DNA from: G965250275 sp965250275
GTDB taxonomy: Bacteria > Pseudomonadota > Alphaproteobacteria > Rhodobacterales > Rhodobacteraceae
DNA: 64,000 nt
Assembly: GCA_965250275.1 (NCBI GenBank)
Contig: OZ252297.1
Location: forward strand, 2,046,001-2,110,000
Reading direction: 5' to 3'
Shown here: in pieces, positions 17,878 through 26,666 of the stretch
How the letters are laid out: every line of letters begins with the position of its first letter
Numbering within the stretch: the first letter of the stretch is position 1
Notes under the pieces: generated by a model
The model's database searches: none
Told to the model about the DNA's origin: nothing
The model's input: the letters and a program-made list of their open reading frames with translations, nothing else
Translations under genes and position numbers: made by a program

Positions 17878-19278
17878 TCAGCTGGCCGCTTTGCGCCGTC
17901 GCGCCGGGGCCGGGCGGACCCGCATCTCAATGTCATCGTAGAGCCGTCCAACGATATCTTTGCGCGTGGCGGTCTCTACACCTTCAAAGCCGGGCGAAGA
18001 GTTCACTTCCAGTACTTTGGGCCCTTCGTCGGAGCGCAACAGATCGACGCCTGCCATGTTCAGCCCGAATGCCCGGGCGGCGCGGACGGCGGTTTCGCGC
18101 TCCGCCTTGCTGATCCGTGTCACCGAGGCTGTGCCGCCCTGATGCAGATTCGAGCGGAAATCTCCCTCTGCACCGGTGCGTTTGATCGCAGCCACGACGC
18201 GAGAGCCCACCACAAGACAGCGAATGTCTTCACCCGCCGATTCCTTGACAAAGTCCTGAACCAGAAAGTTGGCCTTGAGACCGCGAAAGGCGGAGATCAC
18301 GGACTCGGCCGCCTTTTTCGTTTCGGCCAGCACCACGCCCTTGCCTTGCGTGCTTTCCAGAAGTTTGACGATCAACGGGGCTGTGCCCACAAGGCCGATC
18401 AGATTGCCGGTATCCTTCGGGCTCGCCGCAAAGGCAGTGGTTGGCATGCCGATCCGGCGGCTGGCCAGAACCTGATGCGCATGCAGTTTATCGCGGCTCG
18501 CCGTGATCCCGGCGCTGCCGTTCACACAATAGGTTCCGATGGTCTCGAACTGGCGGATTACGGCTGTGCCATACGGCGTGATTGATGCGCCGATGCGCGG
18601 GATCACTGCGTCGTAGCGCGGCAGGCGTTTGCCGTCGTAATGCACTTCGGGCGAGAGCGTGTTGATCGCCATGTAACACCGCGTCGTGTCGATGACTTCC
18701 ACCGTGTGCCCGCGGGATTCACCCACCTCCACAAGCCGCCGGGTGGAATAGTTGTTCTCCCGGCTCAGCACGGCGATCCGAAGGGCGCGCTTGGGCGCGG
18801 AACGGCGCATCTGCGCGGAGTGGTAAACGTCGTAGCTCAGTTCGGGCTGCAAGTGTCGCTCGGTGGGCGCAATCGAAATATGATCCGCCAGCGCCTGACG
18901 TCCAAGCAACATCCGGCTGGTCATGCCCGTGCGGTTGGTGAGCGTCACGTCGATGGGCCAGGACTGGTCTGCCACCGACAAGGTGGTGCGGATCACATAG
19001 CGCAGTTCACCTTCCCCATTGGAGGAGGTCACCTCGCGCCGGTCAATCACCTCGGCAGAGCAAGGAATTGTCAGATCGTCGCGCCCTGGCACGGGTTGCA
19101 CGGCAAATCGCACACGCGGGTTAGCTGCTGGGCCAAAGGGCTCGATGTCGAAGGCATGCAAAGCGGACGTGCGGGCACCCGTATCAACTTTGGCACCAAT
19201 AGCGGGCAAACCGAGATCAGGCAGCGCGATCCATTCTTCCCATCCGAAGGTCAAAGGGGTGAGTTCGGAAACGGTCAT
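17878..19278 (-). CDS. RimB-RimK fusion: retropepsin-like protease plus ATP-grasp S6 glutamate ligase
   Basis: A 466-residue two-domain protein. Residues ~8-150 are a RimB/DUF785-type aspartic (retropepsin-like) domain with the catalytic D32-T-G. Residues ~165-455 are a RimK-type ATP-grasp ligase: P-K-R-A-L-R-I-A-V-L-S begins it, G-K-G-V-V-L and D-I-R-C-L-V-V-G line the ATP site, and V-L-E-V-N-S-S-P-G-F-E-G-V-E carries the magnesium-binding E and N. In Pseudomonas, RimK adds glutamates to the C-terminal tail of ribosomal protein S6 and RimB, a separate protein, trims them. Here writer and eraser are one chain, with no RimA gene visible. The basic tail (A-R-R-R-K-A-A-S) could help RNA contact. 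Substrate is inferred. Confidence 0.85.
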   Translation of the reverse strand: MTVSELTPLTFGWEEWIALPDLGLPAIGAKVDTGARTSALHAFDIEPFGPAANPRVRFAVQPVPGRDDLTIPCSAEVIDRREVTSSNGEGELRYVIRTTLSVADQSWPIDVTLTNRTGMTSRMLLGRQALADHISIAPTERHLQPELSYDVYHSAQMRRSAPKRALRIAVLSRENNYSTRRLVEVGESRGHTVEVIDTTRCYMAINTLSPEVHYDGKRLPRYDAVIPRIGASITPYGTAVIRQFETIGTYCVNGSAGITASRDKLHAHQVLASRRIGMPTTAFAASPKDTGNLIGLVGTAPLIVKLLESTQGKGVVLAETKKAAESVISAFRGLKANFLVQDFVKESAGEDIRCLVVGSRVVAAIKRTGAEGDFRSNLHQGGTASVTRISKAERETAVRAARAFGLNMAGVDLLRSDEGPKVLEVNSSPGFEGVETATRKDIVGRLYDDIEMRVRPAPARRRKAAS

Positions 19279-19348
19279 GTGGGCTCCGCGATAGTCTGGG
19301 TCATGAACCCGTTCGCATACGGTATTCGGCGCGGATTTTCCACAATTA

Positions 19349-19390
19349 TGAAGAACTGTGTTTCTTCAGTCGCCCGCAAATCAGCGGGCG
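19349..19390 (-). promoter_or_regulatory. tandem hairpins after the ABC transporter operon
   Basis: Two perfect inverted repeats lie in the gap between livF and the RimB-RimK gene: CGCCCGC-N6-GCGGGCG (19371-19390) and TGAAGAA-N6-TTCTTCA (19349-19368). Neither is followed by a T-run on the minus strand, so they look like a transcript-end stabiliser or a weak terminator rather than a canonical one. Confidence 0.4.
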
Positions 19391-19431
19391 AAACGCTCAC
19401 TTACCATGTCTGTTGGGACCGCGTTGCGGAA

Positions 19432-20187
19432 TCAGATCGCAAGGTACTCCGCGCGCAGTTCCTCATTCTCCAGCACTTCGGCCGCCGTGCCGTCAAACAC
19501 GATGCCGCCGGTGTCAAGGATCACGGCCCGGTCCGCCAATTCCAGCGCGCGCACGGCGTTCTGTTCGACGATGACGGTCGTCATGCCCTGTTCTTTAATG
19601 TGCATCAACGTCCGCTCGATCTCATCCACGATAACGGGCGCCAGACCCTCGTAGGGTTCGTCTAGCAGCAGAACCTTGATGTCCCGTGCGAGCGCGCGGG
19701 CGATGGACAGCATCTGCTGTTCGCCCCCGGACAAGGTCACGCCTTCCTGGTTTTTTCGCTCACCAAGACGTGGAAAGAGGTCGTACAGACGCTCCAGTGA
19801 CCAGCCGATCGGCGGGGCGATCTGCGCCAGCTTGATGTTCTCCTCAACCGTGAGGCCCTGAATGATCCGGCGGTCTTCCGGGACAAGACCCAGCCCTGCG
19901 GCAGCGGCTTCGTGGCTGGCCATGTTGTGCAATGGCTGGTGGTCGAGCCAGATCTCTCCACTGCGGACTTCGGGATCCCCCAAGCGCGCAATCGAGCGCA
20001 GGGTGGACGTCTTGCCTGCGCCATTACGGCCCAGCAGGGCGAGGATCTCTCCCTCGTGCACATTGAAGTTGATGCCCTGCACGATATAGCTCTCGCCATA
20101 ATAGCTGTGCATGTCCCAGACCGACAGGAAGGCCGGCGCCGTGCTGGCCATGTTGGCGTTCTTGGAGAAATCCGGTTTGACGTTCAT
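19432..20187 (-). CDS. livF: LivF-type ABC transporter ATP-binding protein
   Basis: A 251-residue ATPase, second of the pair in a branched-chain-amino-acid/urea/amide-type importer. Walker A is G-R-N-G-A-G-K-T-S, signature L-S-G-G-E-Q-Q-M-L, Walker B V-L-L-L-D-E-P-Y-E-G-L. The H-loop position carries V-E-Q-N (glutamate-glutamine), as is normal for LivF. An N-terminal extension of about 18 residues precedes the usual start; AGGAGA eight bases before the ATG supports keeping it. It is last in the operon, 15 bp after livG. Confidence 0.9.
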   Translation of the reverse strand: MNVKPDFSKNANMASTAPAFLSVWDMHSYYGESYIVQGINFNVHEGEILALLGRNGAGKTSTLRSIARLGDPEVRSGEIWLDHQPLHNMASHEAAAAGLGLVPEDRRIIQGLTVEENIKLAQIAPPIGWSLERLYDLFPRLGERKNQEGVTLSGGEQQMLSIARALARDIKVLLLDEPYEGLAPVIVDEIERTLMHIKEQGMTTVIVEQNAVRALELADRAVILDTGGIVFDGTAAEVLENEELRAEYLAI

Positions 20188-20202
20188 GAAGTCGTCTCCT
20201 GT

Positions 20203-20958
20203 CTACGCGCTTTCACCGAGATATGCTTCGCGCACCTTCGGATGGCCCTTGATGTTGTCGGGCGTGTCTTCGACCAGCGGGGTCCCCTGCGCCAGAACGG
20301 TGATCCTCTCTGCAAGGCTGAACACCACATGCATGTCATGCTCGATGATCGCGATGGTGATATCGCGGTCTTCCTTGATCTGCTTCAGCAGATCGATGGT
20401 GTTGTTGGTGTCGGCCCGCGCCATACCGGCCGTCGGTTCGTCCAGCAGCAACAGGCGCGGCTCCTGGCTCAAGCACATGCCGATCTCAAGCCGGCGCTTG
20501 TCGCCGCGGGACAGCCAAGCGGCCTGCACGTCCCGCTTGTCCGCCATGCTCATGTCTTCCAGAACCTGTTCCGCGCGTTCGATGATGTCCTTTTGCGACG
20601 AAATGGAACTGACGGCGTTCATCTCGAACGCCCCGTCGCGCTTGGCGAAACAGGGGATCATCATGTTCTCCATGACGGTGAGATCGCTGAAGATTTCCGG
20701 CGTCTGAAACACGCGGCTGATGCCCATCTGGTTGATTTCAAAAGGCGCGCGCCCCAGCACGGATTGCGAGTCGAACATGACGCTGCCGGTGTCCGGGATC
20801 AGCTTGCCAACCAGGCAGTTGAGCAGGGTCGACTTGCCCGCGCCGTTCGGGCCGATGATCGCGTGCACGGTGTTTTCGGCAACGCTCAGGTTCACATCAC
20901 TCAGGGCCTGCAAACCGCCGAAGCGTTTGTTGACACCTTTGACTTCCAAAATGCCCAT
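20203..20958 (-). CDS. livG: LivG-type ABC transporter ATP-binding protein
   Basis: A 251-residue ATPase subunit. Walker A is G-P-N-G-A-G-K-S-T, Walker B is L-L-L-L-D-E-P-T-A-G-M and the switch histidine is in I-I-E-H-D-M. The signature is atypical: L-S-R-G-D-K-R-R-L-E-I-G instead of L-S-G-G-Q; related LivG/UrtD proteins also deviate here. AAAGGGG precedes the ATG. It sits 11 bp after livM, in the order H-M-G-F on the minus strand. Confidence 0.9.
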   Translation of the reverse strand: MGILEVKGVNKRFGGLQALSDVNLSVAENTVHAIIGPNGAGKSTLLNCLVGKLIPDTGSVMFDSQSVLGRAPFEINQMGISRVFQTPEIFSDLTVMENMMIPCFAKRDGAFEMNAVSSISSQKDIIERAEQVLEDMSMADKRDVQAAWLSRGDKRRLEIGMCLSQEPRLLLLDEPTAGMARADTNNTIDLLKQIKEDRDITIAIIEHDMHVVFSLAERITVLAQGTPLVEDTPDNIKGHPKVREAYLGESA

Positions 20959-20969
20959 GTCGCGCCCCT

Positions 20970-22169
20970 TTACTCTGCCGGCTCAGTCTTGCCAGCGGTG
21001 TCTTCGCTCTTGCGTTTGCCACGGATCCAGTTGAGCAGTCTCTGGCCGCCTTCAACCAATCCGCCCGGCAAGAAGATAACCACAAGCATGAACAGCAGGC
21101 CGAGCGTCAGGTGCCAGCCCTTGCCGATGAAGGGGTGGATGATCAGCACCATGAAATCCTCGATGCCGTCGGGCAGGAAGGCAAACCAGCCATGCAGAAC
21201 GTTGTCGTTGATCTTGGAGAAGATGTTCTCGAAGTATTTGATGAAGCCTGCACCAAGGATCGGACCAATCAGGGTCCCCGTGCCCCCGAGGATGGTCATC
21301 AAAACCACCTCGCCCGAGGCTGTCCATTGCATCCGTTCTGCCCCGGCCAGCGGGTCCATCGCCGCCATCAGGCCGCCGGCCAGCCCGGCATACATGCCCG
21401 AGATCACAAACGCGGCAAGCGTATAGGGGCGAGAATTCAATCCGGTGTAGTTCATCCGCTGCTGGTTGGACTTCACGGCCCGCAGCATCATGCCAAAGGG
21501 GGAGCGGAAGATCCGGATCGCGAGGTAGAACACCGCCATCAGGAACACCGCACAAAGGTAGTAGCCCGCGTTGAAATCAAAACTCCAGCCGCCGACATCC
21601 AGCGTATAGGTCGATCGCATCGTCAGGCCGAAGAGGTGTGGAAGATCCGGTGCGTTGGCACCGTGAAACCACTGAGGGTCATCTGCATAAACCTGAAGAC
21701 CGGTTTCGCCATTTGTCAGGTTGAATTTCGGATTGGACAAAACCGAATAGGCCAGTGCGAAACTCATCTGGGCAAAAGCCAGTGTCAGGATCGAGAAGTA
21801 GATGCCAGAGCGGCGCAAGCTGACGAAACCGATCAGCAACGAGAACAGACCCGCCACGACAACGCTGAGCAGGATCGCGGGGATCACGTTGTAGCTGATC
21901 AGCTTGAACATCCACACGGCGGCGTAGGACCCGACACCCAGAAAGGCGGCATGCCCAAAGCTGAGATACCCGGTCAGGCCGAAGAGGATGTTGAACCCGA
22001 TGGCGAAGATGCCGAAAATCACAAAGCGCTGCATCAGATCGGGATAACCCGCGTTGAACTGCGCCATAGCACTGCCTTCGGGGAAGGGGTTCAGGATAAA
22101 TGGCGCCAGCAGCGTCAGCACCGCCACGATCAGCAGCAGGGAGGTGTCTTTTTTGTTCAGTCCCAGCAT
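20970..22169 (-). CDS. livM: LivM-type ABC transporter permease
   Basis: A 399-residue inner membrane permease with about ten helices. The family block G-Y-L-S-F-G-H-A-A-F-L-G-V-G-S-Y is near residue 67, and the EAA-like cytoplasmic loop R-S-P-F-G-M-M-L-R-A-V-K is near 226. A periplasmic loop of about 60 residues (roughly 140-200) is longer than in E. coli LivM. The tail after the last helix is charged and lysine-rich. GGAGGAGT precedes the ATG and the livH stop is 4 bp upstream, so the two are tightly linked. Confidence 0.9.
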   Translation of the reverse strand: MLGLNKKDTSLLLIVAVLTLLAPFILNPFPEGSAMAQFNAGYPDLMQRFVIFGIFAIGFNILFGLTGYLSFGHAAFLGVGSYAAVWMFKLISYNVIPAILLSVVVAGLFSLLIGFVSLRRSGIYFSILTLAFAQMSFALAYSVLSNPKFNLTNGETGLQVYADDPQWFHGANAPDLPHLFGLTMRSTYTLDVGGWSFDFNAGYYLCAVFLMAVFYLAIRIFRSPFGMMLRAVKSNQQRMNYTGLNSRPYTLAAFVISGMYAGLAGGLMAAMDPLAGAERMQWTASGEVVLMTILGGTGTLIGPILGAGFIKYFENIFSKINDNVLHGWFAFLPDGIEDFMVLIIHPFIGKGWHLTLGLLFMLVVIFLPGGLVEGGQRLLNWIRGKRKSEDTAGKTEPAE

Positions 22170-22172
22170 GAC

Positions 22173-23204
22173 TTACTCCTCCATCACGCCTTTGCGCCCC
22201 ATCAGCCCGCGAGGACGGGTGAGCAGCACGATGATCGCAACGAGATAAATGATGATTTGATTGATGCCCGGAATCGTCGTGGTGGCCCAGGTGGTCGAGG
22301 CGAAGCTCTCCAGAATTCCCAAAAGGAACCCGGCCAGAACCGCGCCAGGGAGCGAGCCCATGCCGCCGACAACAACCACGACAAAGCTCAGTACCAGAAA
22401 ATCCATGCCCATGTGATAGTTTGGCGGGTTCAATGGTCCGTACATGACCCCTGCCAGACCTGCCACGGCTGCGGCGATCCCGAACATAATGGTGAACCGC
22501 CGGTCGATATTGATCCCGAGAAGGCCCACGGTCTCACGATCCGCCATGCCCGCCCGGACGACCATGCCAAAGGTGGTGAATTGCAGGAAGGCAAAGACTC
22601 CCCCGATGATGAGCGTGGCAAACATGAAGTAAACCAACCGCCAGATCGGGTAGATGATGGCATTCGGATCGAACCCTACCATGACCCCCAGATCGATCGA
22701 GCCACTCAGAACCTCAGGGGGAGGGGTCTGGATCGGGTTGGCGCCGAAAAACGCCTTCACAATTTCTTGCAACACGATGGCGAGGCCGAACGTCACCAGG
22801 ATTTGGTCCGCGTGGGGACGTTTGTAGAAGTGTTTGATCAGCCCGCGTTCCATGACATAGCCAACCGCAAGCATGATCGGGATAGCGAAGAGCACTGCAA
22901 GCGGCACCGACCAATCAATGATCGCGGCGCCTGTCTCGGGACCGAACCAGGCCTCGACATAAGGTGTTTCAACTTTCAGCGGGTTGCCCAGAAAGTCCTT
23001 TTGGGTTTCGTCCACCGTCGTGAAGCTCAGATTGAGAAGCTTTTGCAGCGTGACTGCGCAGAACGCCCCGATCATGAACAGCGCGCCATGGGCGAAATTG
23101 ACCACGCCCAAGGTGCCGAAGATCAGTGTCAAACCCAAAGCGATCAGCGCATAGGCCGATCCCTTGTCGAGTCCGTTCAGAATTTGCAGAAGAATGGCGT
23201 CCAT
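22173..23204 (-). CDS. livH: LivH-type ABC transporter permease
   Basis: A 343-residue permease with about eight helices, partner of LivM. It opens N-G-L-D-K-G-S-A-Y-A-L-I-A-L-G-L-T-L-I-F-G, the conserved LivH start, followed by G-V-V-N-F-A-H-G-A. An insertion of about 50 residues after the second helix (roughly 50-105) makes it longer than the E. coli protein (308). It shares the G-M-V-V-R-A-G-M-A-D cytoplasmic loop near 215. AGGTGGGG is a good ribosome site. A strong hairpin separates it from the binding-protein gene. Confidence 0.9.
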   Translation of the reverse strand: MDAILLQILNGLDKGSAYALIALGLTLIFGTLGVVNFAHGALFMIGAFCAVTLQKLLNLSFTTVDETQKDFLGNPLKVETPYVEAWFGPETGAAIIDWSVPLAVLFAIPIMLAVGYVMERGLIKHFYKRPHADQILVTFGLAIVLQEIVKAFFGANPIQTPPPEVLSGSIDLGVMVGFDPNAIIYPIWRLVYFMFATLIIGGVFAFLQFTTFGMVVRAGMADRETVGLLGINIDRRFTIMFGIAAAVAGLAGVMYGPLNPPNYHMGMDFLVLSFVVVVVGGMGSLPGAVLAGFLLGILESFASTTWATTTIPGINQIIIYLVAIIVLLTRPRGLMGRKGVMEE

Positions 23205-23265
23205 CTGTCCCCACCTCTGGATTGGCCGATGCGGCGTCGGTTGCCCCGCTTGCCGCCGTCAATGG

Positions 23266-23289
23266 CCGGCCGCGTGTGCCCGCGGCCGG
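23266..23289 (-). promoter_or_regulatory. intercistronic stem-loop between the binding-protein gene and livH
   Basis: A perfect 9-bp inverted repeat CCGGCCGCG-N6-CGCGGCCGG lies in the 106-bp gap after the binding-protein gene. Read leftward, it has no T-run after it. Its place and strength suggest it keeps the binding-protein part of the transcript stable while reducing transcription into the permease genes, as with the hairpin after dctP. Confidence 0.6.
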
Positions 23290-23310
23290 TCTTTTCGTTT
23301 GTACGTCGCC

Positions 23311-24657
23311 TTAGGCGCCGGGGTTGCACTCGCCCAGGCTGCCGCCAGCGAACATCGGGTGCTCCGGATCGTACTCAACCTGCGCACGTGGTGTGATCTC
23401 GACGATCTCCAGCGTGTCATAGGCGTTGGTCGGGTTTTCGTTGCCCCGCACAACCAGCACGTCCTTGAAGCACTGGTGATCGGCGCCGCGATACCAGGTC
23501 GGGCCGTTGCCCAATCCGTCGAACTCGAAGTCTTCGAGCGCTTCGACGACACCACAGGGGTTGAACGTGCCTGCACGCTCACAGGCGTCTGCATAAAGCA
23601 GGACCTGCGCATAGCAGGTTTGGGCCGAGTTGGATGGCGGCTTGCCATACTTCTCGCCAAAGGACTTCACGAAGGCCTTTGTTCCTTCATCCTGCAGCTG
23701 CCAGTTCCAGTTCATTGAACCCAGCACGCCTTTGATGTTCTCGCCGGCACCTGCGGCCATCAGTTCGGAATAGAGCGGCACAACAATTTTGAAGTCTTTG
23801 CCGTTTGCAACCTTGTCGAGCAGGCCGAACTGGATCGCGTTTGTCAGCGAGTTCACCATGTTCCCGCCGTAGTGGTTCAGAACCAGAACGTCCGCGCCCG
23901 AGTTCAGGACCGGCGCGATGTAGGACGAGAAGTCCGTCGACGCGAGCGGTGTTTTCACCGTGTTGACGGTTTCCCAGCCGAGCGCTTCGGTGGAGGCAAC
24001 AATCGACTCTTCCTGGGTCCAGCCCCAGTTGTAGTCTGCTGTCAGGTGATAGGCGCGACGTTCTTTGCCCATCTCAGCCGCCAACACCGGCGCGAGAGCT
24101 GCACCCGACATGTAGGCGTTGAAGAAGTGGCGGAAGCCGTTGGCCTTCTTGTCCTTGCCTGTGGTGTCGTTGGCATGTGTCAGGCCGGCCATGAAAATCA
24201 CGCCCGCCTCTTGGCACAGGCCCTGAACCGCAACGGCAACGCCCGAGGACGATCCGCCATTGATCATGATCGCGCCGTCTTTTTCGATCATGGATTTCGC
24301 ACTGGCTCGTGCTGCGTCCGACTTGGTCTGAGTGTCGCCTGTGACGAACTCGACTTTCTTGCCGAGGATACCATTGCCCTTCAGCGCCTTGGACGAGAAC
24401 GTGTTCAGGTTGCCCCCATCGCCTTCGCCGTTCAGGTGCTCGACTGCAAGCTGCTGCGCCAGCAGTTCGTCGTTGCCTTCTTCGGCATACGGCCCTGTCT
24501 GCGGTACGTTGAACCCGAGCGTTACCGAACCGCCCGTCGGTTCATTTGTGTACGCCGACGCAGACGATGCAGTGAAAATCGTCGGCAGGGCCAGACCGGC
24601 ACCGGCAACTGTACCGGTCCGTAGCACGCCACGACGTGTGACATCATTTTTGGACAT
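23311..24657 (-). CDS. ABC transporter substrate-binding protein, Tat-exported, LivK/amide-binding type
   Basis: A 448-residue type I periplasmic binding protein. The N terminus has a twin-arginine signal, T-R-R-G-V-L-R followed by a hydrophobic stretch and a cleavage-like A-S-A near 35, so it is exported folded by Tat rather than Sec. The mature part starts S-V-T-L-G-F-N-V-P-Q-T-G-P-Y-A, the standard LivK/UrtA strand. Length and several cysteines resemble the group annotated as branched-chain amino acid, urea or amide binders; ligand is not assignable. It is first in the operon with GGGAGGAT before the ATG. It is divergent from the ScfR-type regulator, which may control it. Confidence 0.9.
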   Translation of the reverse strand: MSKNDVTRRGVLRTGTVAGAGLALPTIFTASSASAYTNEPTGGSVTLGFNVPQTGPYAEEGNDELLAQQLAVEHLNGEGDGGNLNTFSSKALKGNGILGKKVEFVTGDTQTKSDAARASAKSMIEKDGAIMINGGSSSGVAVAVQGLCQEAGVIFMAGLTHANDTTGKDKKANGFRHFFNAYMSGAALAPVLAAEMGKERRAYHLTADYNWGWTQEESIVASTEALGWETVNTVKTPLASTDFSSYIAPVLNSGADVLVLNHYGGNMVNSLTNAIQFGLLDKVANGKDFKIVVPLYSELMAAGAGENIKGVLGSMNWNWQLQDEGTKAFVKSFGEKYGKPPSNSAQTCYAQVLLYADACERAGTFNPCGVVEALEDFEFDGLGNGPTWYRGADHQCFKDVLVVRGNENPTNAYDTLEIVEITPRAQVEYDPEHPMFAGGSLGECNPGA

Positions 24658-24772
24658 TCATATCCTCCCAATTGTCTGTGCTGCGCCGCGCATGTCTCCT
24701 CCACGGCGCACAGGCACATTTCGTGCAAAGCCACTATGAGCAAGGTAAGAAAACTGCGCAACAAACCCCTTG

Positions 24773-24793
24773 TTTGTAAGGATTATTTTGTAA
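24773..24793. promoter_or_regulatory. direct repeats in the divergent region upstream of the ScfR-type gene
   Basis: Two copies of TTTGTAA (24773-24779 and 24787-24793) lie in an unusually A+T-rich part of the 228-bp divergent gap. ScfR-family regulators such as PccR of Rhodobacter sphaeroides bind paired TTTGCAAA sites. The match is partial and the spacing differs (14 rather than 12 bp between starts), so this is a candidate operator only. Confidence 0.4.
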
Positions 24794-24885
24794 ATAAATG
24801 AACAGTATGACCTCATTTGCTGTAAAGAACCTTATGTCGCAGCGCAGAAAGCCGTTGAAAACTCAGTCAAAAGGAATCCGCTCTG

Positions 24886-26193
24886 ATGGTGCGTGACACG
24901 CTCACTGGCAGCCGCATCCGGGAACGGCGCAGCATTGCCGGGATGCGCCAGGCGGATCTGGCCCGGCAGATCGGGATCAGTGCGTCCTACCTGAATTTGA
25001 TCGAGCACAACCGGCGCAGAATCGGTGGCAAGCTGTTGGTCGACATCGCTTCGGTTCTGGGTGTCGAGCCGTCGATGCTCACCGAGGGAGCAGAAGCGGC
25101 CCTGATTGCGACCTTGCGTGAAGCGGCCGTCGACGCGGGCTCTGTCTCGGCAGAAGTCAATCTTGCGGATGAGTTTGCGGGGCGTTTTCCGGGATGGGCC
25201 GAGGTTCTGGCGGCTCTGCACCGACGCATCGGGTCGCTGGAGCGCACGGTCGAAACGCTCTCGGACCGGCTGACCCATGATCCACATTTGGCGGCCTCGT
25301 TGCACGAGGTGTTGTCCACCGCAGCGGCAATCCGATCGACGGCTTCCATTCTTGCGGAAACCGGTGAATTGGAGGCGGAGTGGCGCGACCGGTTTCACCG
25401 GAACCTCAATCAGGACAGCGCGCGCCTTGCAGAAAGCAGCAAGGCACTGGTGACTTATCTGGACGAGAGTGAAGGGGACGAAGACCGCACACGGGTGCCA
25501 AGAGAAGAAGTGGAAGCTTTCTTTGCATCGTGCAGCTACCACTTTCCTGAGATCGAGACTGGGACCGCAGACCTGGAAGACCTCGTGCAGCAATCCGATG
25601 CGCTGAGCACGTCCGCCGCACGTCGGATCGCCAAGAACGTGTTGGTGACCTATGCCGAGGATGCCACGGCGATGCCGCTGTCCAAGATGCAGGCGGCGCT
25701 CAAAGTGAACGGGCTCGATCCACTGGCATTGGCGCGGACTCTCGGGACCACCTTGCCGGCGGTTTTCAGGCGGCTGGCGACCTTGCCAGAGGGCACTTTG
25801 TCCACCGATGTCGGACTGGTTGTTTCCGACGTGGCCGGAAGTTTCCTGTTCCGCAAACCGCTGGAGGGCTTCGCCCTGCCGCGGTTCGGCGCGGGCTGCG
25901 CGCTGTGGCCATTGTTTTCAGCCTTCAGCCGTCCGCATGTGCCCATCCGGCGGCGGGTCGAAATGGTTGGGCGCGGCGCGGCGCAATTTGACTGCTTTGC
26001 GGTCGCAGACATTGTTGGGCAACCGGACTTTGATCAGGACCCCCTTTATCACGCAACGATGCTGATCCTGCCCGTCCCAGCCAGTGAGGCGGACGATGAG
26101 GGTGTCTTGCCGGTTGGCAGCAGTTGTCGCGTCTGTTCGAGTCGCAGTTGCTCCGCGCGGCGCGAGCCGTCGATCCTGAGCGAAGTTTTTTGA
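24886..26193 (+). CDS. XRE/ScfR-type transcriptional regulator
   Basis: A 435-residue regulator. Residues 8-62 are a lambda-repressor-like HTH (R-Q-A-D-L-A-R-Q-I-G-I-S-A-S-Y-L-N-L-I-E-H-N), characteristic of the RamB/PccR/ScfR family. The C-terminal part is the DUF2083-like domain, ending in S-S-C-R-V-C-S-S-R-S-C-S-A-R-R-E-P, a likely metal- or cluster-binding cysteine group. The middle does not show the peptidase M78 motif (H-E-x-x-H) that some members keep. ScfR proteins sense short-chain acyl-CoAs and control propionate, acetate or glyoxylate-bypass genes. Its divergence from the ABC operon and closeness to the kinase operon suggest a link with one or both. AAAGGAA precedes the ATG. Confidence 0.85.
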   Translation: MVRDTLTGSRIRERRSIAGMRQADLARQIGISASYLNLIEHNRRRIGGKLLVDIASVLGVEPSMLTEGAEAALIATLREAAVDAGSVSAEVNLADEFAGRFPGWAEVLAALHRRIGSLERTVETLSDRLTHDPHLAASLHEVLSTAAAIRSTASILAETGELEAEWRDRFHRNLNQDSARLAESSKALVTYLDESEGDEDRTRVPREEVEAFFASCSYHFPEIETGTADLEDLVQQSDALSTSAARRIAKNVLVTYAEDATAMPLSKMQAALKVNGLDPLALARTLGTTLPAVFRRLATLPEGTLSTDVGLVVSDVAGSFLFRKPLEGFALPRFGAGCALWPLFSAFSRPHVPIRRRVEMVGRGAAQFDCFAVADIVGQPDFDQDPLYHATMLILPVPASEADDEGVLPVGSSCRVCSSRSCSARREPSILSEVF

Positions 26194-26285
26194 CACCTTG
26201 GCGAAACCGCGCATAAATACCTCTCAAAACGAAAGATAATTGCGCGCCCGACACACGAGCGCCACCCCGGGGAGGAGATGGCTGG

Positions 26286-26666
26286 ATGGGCCGACACGTT
26301 TTGTTGATTGAGGATGAACCGAATATCATCGAGGCGATCCGCTTCTTGCTGACGCGCGAGGGATGGACGGTTGATACCCATTCGGATGGTGCCGACGCAG
26401 TGGAGGTGGTTCTACAGGCGAGCCCGGATCTTGTCATTCTGGATATGATGCTGCCTGGAAAAAGCGGGATGGAAATTCTGCGGGATTTGCGCGACCGCTC
26501 CGAATTGGCTAACATGCCGATCCTGATGCTGACAGCGCGTGGTCAGTCGCGAGATCGCGACATGGCGGAACGGGCTGGCGCGAACCGCTTCATGACAAAG
26601 CCGTTTTCCAATGCCGAGGTGTTGACGGCGGTGCGGGACCTTCTGGCGCAGGCCAGCCGTACATGA
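26286..26666 (+). CDS. single-domain response regulator
   Basis: A 126-residue CheY-like receiver with no output domain. The acidic pocket is E9-D10, the phosphoacceptor is D53 (V-I-L-D-M-M-L-P-G), with T83 and K105 (M-T-K-P-F) completing the active site. GGGGAGGAG precedes the ATG. Its stop overlaps the next gene (ATGA), which in turn overlaps the histidine kinase gene, so receiver, small membrane protein and kinase form one translationally coupled unit. Lacking a DNA-binding domain, it must act through protein contacts or a phosphorelay. Known CrbS-type systems usually use a LuxR-type regulator instead. Confidence 0.92.
   Translation: MGRHVLLIEDEPNIIEAIRFLLTREGWTVDTHSDGADAVEVVLQASPDLVILDMMLPGKSGMEILRDLRDRSELANMPILMLTARGQSRDRDMAERAGANRFMTKPFSNAEVLTAVRDLLAQASRT

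Noticed and set aside
21111..23396. A 761-codon plus-strand open frame across livM and livH
   Set aside because: It is antisense to two clear permease genes; the translation is rich in H, R, D and Q with no family resemblance, as expected from the reverse of hydrophobic coding sequence.
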